Source of the DNA: Bacteroidia bacterium
GTDB taxonomy: Bacteria > Bacteroidota > Bacteroidia > UKL13-3
Assembly (NCBI GenBank): GCA_022402405.1
Contig: JAKRSG010000280.1
Span: 1 to 8,705, forward strand
DNA: 8,705 nucleotides
Direction: 5' to 3'
Shown here: in pieces, positions 1 to 5,900 of the stretch
Position numbering within the stretch: position 1 is the stretch's first letter
How the letters are laid out: the number at the start of each line of letters is the position of its first letter
Position numbers and translations under genes: made by a program
Notes under the pieces: model-generated
Databases searched by the model: none
Seen by the model: only the letters and a program-made list of their open reading frames with translations
Told to the model about the DNA's origin: nothing

Positions 1-798
1 AATGCTATAAATCCGATTAGAGAGTATAAAAACTGTGAGGTAGTTTTGGGACAAATTCCTTCTACAGATAAAAAAGTGCAGTTAAATTATCGCATGATTT
101 ATCCAGCCAATTTCGACTCTACCAAAAAGTATCCGGTATTGGTTTATGTGTATGGTGGTCCGCATGCGCAAATGATAAACAACTCCTTTTTGGCCAATGC
201 CGATTTATGGCTGTATTATATGGCACAGCAAGGATATTTAGTGTTTACCTTAGATAACCGCGGAAGCATGAATAGAGGTTTTGAATTTGAAAATGCTACC
301 TTCAAAAACTTAGGTAAATATGAAATGGAAGATCAGCTTGCGGGTGTTTCATTCTTAAAGAAAAAGTCGTTTGTAGATGCCAGCAGAATGGGTATTTGGG
401 GTTGGAGTTTTGGGGGCTTTATGAGTACTTCGCTCATGACAAAAACGCCAGATGTGTCTAAAGTTGGCGTGGCAGGCGGACCAGTAATCGACTGGCCAAT
501 GTATGAGATTATGTATACCGAGCGCTATATGGATATGCCTCAAACCAACGCCAATGGCTACAAAGAGGCAGATTTGCATAACTATGTAAAGAATTTAAAA
601 GGTAGGTTAATGCTTATTCACGGTACCAATGATAACGTGGTTTTATGGCAACATACCTTAAGCTATTTAAAGAAATGCGTAGAAGAAGGTAAACTCGTAG
701 ATTACTTTGTTTATCCTGGTCACGAGCACAATGTTTTAGGTCCGGATAGGGTACATCTAATGAAGAAAATTACCCAATACTTCAACGATTTTTTATAG
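1..798 (+). CDS. Dipeptidyl-peptidase IV-like S9 serine peptidase, C-terminal catalytic domain (5' partial)
   Basis: The frame is open from base 1, so this is the last 265 residues of a longer protein; family members are usually about 700-750 residues, with an N-terminal beta-propeller that would lie upstream. The alpha/beta-hydrolase catalytic domain is complete in its key parts: the oxyanion-hole tyrosine in VYGGPHAQ (about 148-171), DNRGSMNRG (about 256-282), nucleophile elbow GWSFGG with Ser at 406-408, the substrate-pocket-like YTERYMDMP stretch (517-543), catalytic Asp in HGTNDNVV (631-633) and catalytic His in GHEHNV (727-729). The family removes N-terminal Xaa-Pro or similar dipeptides from peptides, normally in the periplasm or on the envelope. 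The Glu-Glu motif that fixes the substrate amino terminus would be in the missing propeller, so DPP IV versus a related S9B/S9C peptidase cannot be settled. A TTG at 46 is an internal leucine codon, not a start. The stop at 796-798 is followed by a strong terminator at 842-888. Confidence 0.95.
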   Translation, partial: NAINPIREYKNCEVVLGQIPSTDKKVQLNYRMIYPANFDSTKKYPVLVYVYGGPHAQMINNSFLANADLWLYYMAQQGYLVFTLDNRGSMNRGFEFENATFKNLGKYEMEDQLAGVSFLKKKSFVDASRMGIWGWSFGGFMSTSLMTKTPDVSKVGVAGGPVIDWPMYEIMYTERYMDMPQTNANGYKEADLHNYVKNLKGRLMLIHGTNDNVVLWQHTLSYLKKCVEEGKLVDYFVYPGHEHNVLGPDRVHLMKKITQYFNDFL

Positions 799-799
799 C

Positions 800-2806
800 C
801 TAATTAGCAACCACCAATTTTTGTACAAATTGGGAAGAAGCTGCCTGTACTTGCAAGAAATATATTCCTGCAGGTACAGGCATTTTTTCTATTACAATCT
901 CGTTGGTTCCAACCTTTTTATCTTCATACTGGCTGAACCAAATTTGCCTGCCCTGCATATCATAAATTTGCACTTTTATAGGTGAACTTTGGTTCAAGTT
1001 AAAGGCAATACTTAACGACTCTTGCCCTGATAATGGATTAGGGAAAACCTTACAACTAAAGGTGTTTTCGCTTTCTTTAGAAATACTGTTTACATGATTT
1101 ACACGAGCAAAAGCCGCCGCGCCGGTATTGTAAAAAGTGCCGCTAGCTGTTTTCTCTAATTGTATAGCTTTAACAGCGTATAAATACTGACCACTATAGT
1201 GATTATTATTGTCTACAAAGAAGGTATCTGTTAGCGTTCCATCATGCAATTTGCTGTAAGTATTGTTAACAGAATCTACCACATAAACGGCATACTCTGA
1301 GGTAGCATTTACGCGAGGCCAATGTAAGAATACTTTTTTAGCATCACTTGTAGCGCTTAGGTTTTGCATAGGTTCTAGGTTACGCATCTTTAAAGTTGGG
1401 TCGCCCATTAAAGCAATATGCATGGAGTTAGCCGACGAGTTAAAATTACCTGTAAAATAGAATCCATTATTGTTTTGCGTAATTTTTACACCCTTTCCAA
1501 TACGCTCTCCCATGGCCATGTGATGCACATACCACTTCGGAATTCCACCCCAAAACGATGCTAAACTTTTAGAGGCAATAGGTGCTTTTAAGAAGTTGTT
1601 TTGAATATCCCAATCGCCAAAAAAGCTACCAGCTAAAATGGTAAACACATTTTCGAAACTATCATTTACAAAGCTATTAGTGTTGCCAATTCCGTTACAA
1701 CTAGTATACGAGCCAGCGCCGCAGCCATAGCTCCACAAATAGCCACCATTCTTTTGCGAGCTCATATAATCTCTATTATCAAAAGTACTGTCTGAACCCA
1801 TTAGCGCTGCAAAATTAGCGTAGCCAGTAGAGGCTAAATTGAAGCCTGTAAAATTGTTATCAATAAGGGCACGCTCTGTTACTTTCCATTGTGCTGTGCG
1901 CCAAGCATGATTTCTTTGTAGGTATTTTTTGGTAAGCATTGTGTCGTTAGAATTAAACGCAGGCATGCTAAAAAAATCTACTCTACCTACTTCTAAAGTT
2001 GCTTCTGCACTAAGTTTAGATTGATCAAATTTACCATCGCCGGGTATGTTATGGTGACGAGCCTGAGCGCCCGTAGTGCAGGTTACAAACTCATCTGTAA
2101 ACTCACCATCTAAAACAGCATAATAGGCATCGGCAGGCCAAGCTCCCGTATGATTGCCACTGCCTTCTATATGTCCGTCTGGCGGCGGAGTAGGCCCTTC
2201 GCTCGAGTAAAATCCAGAGTAGGGTACAGGTGCATGTCCAATAATAAACAAGCATTCTGGTTTTTTTGTAGTAGATTGATACAAACTTGCTATGCGCTTT
2301 TTAACTTCTATAGGCGATTCTTTTCTGCCCGCATACATGGTATACACGTTATATGATTCTGATATTAAATCTTGTTTTAATACGTCGATTTCCGATTGTA
2401 AGGGAGTAATATAATTAGAGTCGATTAGCAAGATTATGCCCGAAAAAGATTTTGGTTCAGCCAGAGCGTTACCTGCATAAATATAACCTAAGGCATCTAC
2501 TGTAGAACCTTGTCGTTTTACGATTTGGTATTCGAAGGCTTCGCCTTTTTTTACCGTGTTATCTGTATATGAATTTTGGTTGCCAGCAACAGAAGCAATA
2601 GGCGATCCCCATGATAAAATTGTTTGGTTGGCACGCTTGTAAATATCAAAAACACCTGCATACGAAATGGCTGGCCAGGTTAAAGTAATGCCATCATTTT
2701 CTAATGCCAAGGCTTCTACTCGCAGCACTTGTTCTTTGGCTACTTGAGCCTTTGTGTACACATTAAAAGCGATTAAAATGAAAAGCAGTAAAAGTGTTTT
2801 TTTCAT
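800..2806 (-). CDS. Secreted gingipain (C25)-like protein with T9SS type A sorting domain, probably not a standard C25 protease
   Basis: This is a 668-residue protein. Order: signal peptide (1-20, cleavage near TKA|Q); Fn3-like domain (about 24-98); a core (about 122-475) with the layout of peptidase family C25; a second Fn3-like domain (about 480-568); and a T9SS type A sorting domain (about 584-668: VFPNPLSG, IYDMQGR, PAGIYFLQV, terminal KLVVAN). C25-like landmarks are W223xxD with YYAVLDG, GRVD (274-277), LIDNN (314-318), the YGCG segment (360-363) and MGDPTL (467-472). The usual catalytic His (GHG) is replaced by Cys362 in GCG, and the usual Cys segment (ACxxGD) reads AGSFFGD (392-398) with no Cys. 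The protein is therefore probably a non-catalytic or altered relative, acting on the cell surface or outside the cell after T9SS export. The start at 2806 is chosen because it begins the signal peptide; an in-frame ATG at 2842 would add 12 residues but lies within the predicted promoter. The gene converges on the peptidase gene with a one-base gap. The C25-like fold is inferred from motifs only. Confidence 0.85.
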   Translation of the reverse strand: MKKTLLLLFILIAFNVYTKAQVAKEQVLRVEALALENDGITLTWPAISYAGVFDIYKRANQTILSWGSPIASVAGNQNSYTDNTVKKGEAFEYQIVKRQGSTVDALGYIYAGNALAEPKSFSGIILLIDSNYITPLQSEIDVLKQDLISESYNVYTMYAGRKESPIEVKKRIASLYQSTTKKPECLFIIGHAPVPYSGFYSSEGPTPPPDGHIEGSGNHTGAWPADAYYAVLDGEFTDEFVTCTTGAQARHHNIPGDGKFDQSKLSAEATLEVGRVDFFSMPAFNSNDTMLTKKYLQRNHAWRTAQWKVTERALIDNNFTGFNLASTGYANFAALMGSDSTFDNRDYMSSQKNGGYLWSYGCGAGSYTSCNGIGNTNSFVNDSFENVFTILAGSFFGDWDIQNNFLKAPIASKSLASFWGGIPKWYVHHMAMGERIGKGVKITQNNNGFYFTGNFNSSANSMHIALMGDPTLKMRNLEPMQNLSATSDAKKVFLHWPRVNATSEYAVYVVDSVNNTYSKLHDGTLTDTFFVDNNNHYSGQYLYAVKAIQLEKTASGTFYNTGAAAFARVNHVNSISKESENTFSCKVFPNPLSGQESLSIAFNLNQSSPIKVQIYDMQGRQIWFSQYEDKKVGTNEIVIEKMPVPAGIYFLQVQAASSQFVQKLVVAN
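842..888 (+). terminator. Intrinsic terminator of the DPP IV-like gene, inside the opposing coding sequence
   Basis: The arms TGCCTGTAC (842-850) and GTACAGGCA (874-882) are perfectly complementary. The stem continues inward with a T-G wobble (851/873), four pairs (852-855 with 869-872), one mismatch (856/868) and a G-C pair (857/867), closing a nine-base AT-rich loop (858-866). Six T residues follow immediately (883-888). It starts 44 bases after the peptidase stop codon, where a rho-independent terminator is expected. Read on the minus strand, the same bases encode MPVPAGIYFLQVQA of the neighbour's T9SS sorting domain. On the minus strand the hairpin is not followed by a T run, so it should act only on plus-strand transcripts. 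This is inferred from sequence alone. Confidence 0.82.
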
Positions 2807-2985
2807 AAAATTATCTAATTTCTTCTGTTTGAACCAAATCAAATGTAGTAGAAATTTGGATTATACACCAAGCAATGGTGTTAAAATTAAGATATTTTTA
2901 ACTAAAAAATCCTCATTAATAGCTTAATATTGCTAAGAATTGCGTATAACAAACGTAATAATTTTAAGATTAAACCTTTTATAAA
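2807..2985. promoter_or_regulatory. Divergent intergenic region with two adjacent dyads
   Basis: This A/T-rich 179-base region separates two divergently transcribed genes for secreted proteins. It holds the minus-strand promoter (2840-2871) and two perfect inverted repeats: ACACCA-AGCAA-TGGTGT (2865-2881), which covers the predicted -33 element, and GTTAAAA-N9-TTTTAAC (2880-2902), which adjoins it. Either could be an operator, but short AT-rich dyads also arise by chance. I found no convincing TAnnTTTG element for the plus-strand gene; the nearest resemblance, TAATATTG around 2925-2932, has one mismatch and no good upstream box. No Shine-Dalgarno sequence is evident before the ATG at 2986, which is common in this phylum. 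Confidence 0.35.
2840..2871 (-). promoter_or_regulatory. Bacteroidota-type promoter for the minus-strand C25-like gene
   Basis: Read on the minus strand, TTGG (2871-2868) is followed after 20 bases by TACATTTG (2847-2840). This fits the Bacteroidota housekeeping sigma pattern TTTG-N(about 19-21)-TAnnTTTG, with an exact match in the -7 element. Transcription would begin a few bases downstream, near 2833, giving a leader of roughly 25-30 bases before the ATG at 2806. The placement argues against the upstream in-frame ATG at 2842 as the real start, because that codon overlaps the -7 box. Confidence 0.65.
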
Positions 2986-5900
2986 ATGAAAAAACTAATA
3001 CTAGCAGTTTTATTATTCATTCAATTTTCAGTCTATGCCCAATTCCCCAATCAAATTTCTACGGCTCAATTGCCTGCTGCAAATGGGATGATATTGGCTT
3101 TGATAGACTACAATAAGGATGGGTTTACAGATGTAGTATATCAGAATGGTTTAAGTGGAAATGTCGAAATTTATAAAAATACAAATGGGGTGTTTTCTAA
3201 TGCCACAAGCTCTTTGGGCTTTCCTACAATTGCTGGCTCAGGCCTAGGAAACGAGGGTGTTTTTAGAATAGATTATAACAACGATGCTTTCCCTGATTTG
3301 CTAATAACGCAATCTGGAAGTAATGGTAACATGCGTTTGTTTAGAAATAATTGCGGTCAGAATTTTACGGAAGTAAGTAGCGCCATGAATATGCCCACCA
3401 ATACCAATATTGTGGCTCAATATCAAAGTTTAAATCCAATTGTTATCATAAGCGATATTGATAAAGACAATGATAATGATATATTATTTGCTCGTTTTGT
3501 GGGTGGTCAGTATCACATAAGTTTGTTGCGCAATAATGTAAGTTCTTTTGCTAGTCCGGTTAATATTATCTCAGGTTTTGGCTCAAGCACCACGCCTAAT
3601 TTTGCAGTAATAGATTTTGATAACGACCGTGATGATGATTTATTAGTAGTTAGTAACACGGGTAATTCACAAGCGGGTGTGGTATCTTTATTCGAAAACA
3701 ATGGTAGTGGTTTATATAGCTTTTTCTCTGGCACAACAAATATTACCAATAGCAGTCCGATAGGCTTTGCGCAGGTATTTGATTACAACAATGATGGCTT
3801 TCAAGATATATTATTAGGAAGCAAGGATACTGTTTTTCCAACTCCAAGTACTTTTACTCTTAAGGTATATAGAAATACAAATGGCACAGGAGCCTTTTCG
3901 GATCAAACCAGTAATTTTAACACACAAAGTAGTTTGTTAGGAGATTATTTTAACGCACATACTTTTGATTATAATAATGATGGTAGAACAGATATTTTAT
4001 GGGAGATTAAAAACACATCGGGTACTACTTCTAGCCCAGCATTATTGAGGTTTAATGGGGGAAGCAGCTTTACCGAAGTGCAAAATACGCTAATCGCTAG
4101 TGCACAAACAGACGCATCTGTTACAGCTAATTTTGTTGTGTTCGATTATAACAATGATGGTTTATTAGATATCTTTAAACCGGGTGGTGGAACGCAAACC
4201 AATGCGCAGTTATTTAGAAATAATACTGCTTTAGGTGCAAATTATTTGAGCTTTAGTTTGCGTTCTTGTAACGGACAAACAGACCCAATTGGTGCGCGTA
4301 TGTACATAAAGGTTGGTGCCAATACCATTCATAGAACCTATAGCGGACAAACCAATAATAGCACACAAGCCTACTCATTAGAAAAAGTATATTTTGGATT
4401 AGGTATAGCTAACAGAGCCGATTCATTAGTAGTATTTTGGCCAAACGGAAATGTAACGCGTATTGGTCAGGTTGGAGCCAACCAGCATATTTCTTTAAGT
4501 GATGGTTCTTGTAACCTAGGTGAGTTTGCCGAAATATCGTTTGCTAGCGATAGTATAACAGCTTGTAACACCCCAAGTGTAGCATTAACCGCTCCTTCAG
4601 GCTATACTAATTATTTATGGAGCACCAGTGAAACTACCAACAGCATTAATGTAACAAGCACCAATTGGTATTCTTGTACAGTAACTAGAAGCAATGGTTG
4701 TAGTGCTAAAGATAGTGTGTTTGTTTCGCTCGGAAACGCAGATATCATACAAAATGATACAACCATTATTTCGGGTCAGTCTATAACCTTAGATGCCACA
4801 CCTCGCAGAAATTGCGGTCCGTCTGGTGCGCCTCTAAACAGAATAGTAAATGCTAATGATAATATTAGTCCGGATGTACAATATGTAGGCTCTCTTAACG
4901 GACATCATTATTATGTTTTTAATAACCCTAGCAATTGGACGCAAGCAGAGAGTGCAGCGGTTGCTTTAGGCGGTCATTTGTTGAGTGTTGAAAGTCAGGA
5001 AGAGAATGATTTTATAACCAGTATTCCTCAGTTATCTAATCAAAATATTTGGCTAGGTTTATTCAACGAAACTCCGGGTACGCCAAATTTTAAATGGGTA
5101 AATTGTAGTCCGCTTGCTTACACCAATTGGTCGCTATCTACTGGTTCTCCTGTGGCTGATCCAAATGCCAATCATGTATATATTCGTTCAAATGGTTGTG
5201 CTGATGCTGGCATGTGGAAGAATACGGATCAAAATCAAGCTTTACCCGATCCATGTGAATCAAACTTTTTTGGTGTAATAGAATTTGATAATAGTAATAT
5301 CTTAAGTTACTTGTGGAGTACCAATGAAACTACCCCAAGTATAACTGTAACGCCAACCAACACTCGTGTGTATTCGGTTCAAGTTACCCAAAATCAAGCG
5401 GTATGTAATGCCAATGTAACGGTAACGGTTATGCAGCCTAGTAGTATAATAGATATAGATTCTATTTTTGAATGTAAGGCTACAAGCGCAGTAATAAGCG
5501 CAAATACTGGTTGGGATACCTACACTTGGAGCACCAGCGAAACTACCAGAAACATTACGGTAACCCAAACAGGCTGGTATAAAGTAACGGCTACATTTGG
5601 AGTGTCCTCAGCTTCTGATAGTATTTATGTAAGCCTAAACAATGTTCAAATACAAACCCCAGACACTACAGTTTGCGCAGGTACAAGTCTTCAAATTGTT
5701 GGTCCGAACCTACCGTTTACCATCGAAAATCAATACCAACAAAATTTCCAAACACCGCCTTACACTAATTGGAGTTCGGCAAGTAATATAACCTATAATG
5801 GCAGTAGAGTATTAGGTCCATTTGCAAATGATTCTGTTAGCTTCTCATTGGCTGGTTTACCAAGTCATGATTCGGTTATAGTAAGTTTTGATTTATTTGT

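Noticed and set aside
46..48. TTG as a start codon for the peptidase gene
   Set aside because: The same frame is open upstream to base 1 and encodes a continuous family-like sequence, so this is an internal leucine of a truncated gene.
355..579. Minus-strand open frame of 74 codons inside the peptidase gene
   Set aside because: It overlaps the catalytic serine region of the peptidase on the other strand and has no features of its own.
814..833. CCAATTT-TTGTAC-AAATTGG hairpin as a terminator
   Set aside because: The stem is AT-rich and not followed by a T run on either strand; the hairpin at 842-888 is far stronger.
2150..2356. Plus-strand open frame of 68 codons within the C25-like gene
   Set aside because: It is antisense to a well-supported gene, has no recognisable motif or signal, and is a shadow frame.
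2807..2842. Longer form of the minus-strand protein starting at the ATG at 2842
   Set aside because: It would put 12 charged and polar residues before a standard signal peptide, and the codon lies in the predicted -7 promoter element.
3513..3749. Minus-strand open frame of 78 codons, and similar ones at 5302-5568, 7158-7346 and 8391-8585
   Set aside because: All lie antisense to the continuous giant reading frame, which has clear domain content throughout; none has a plausible product.
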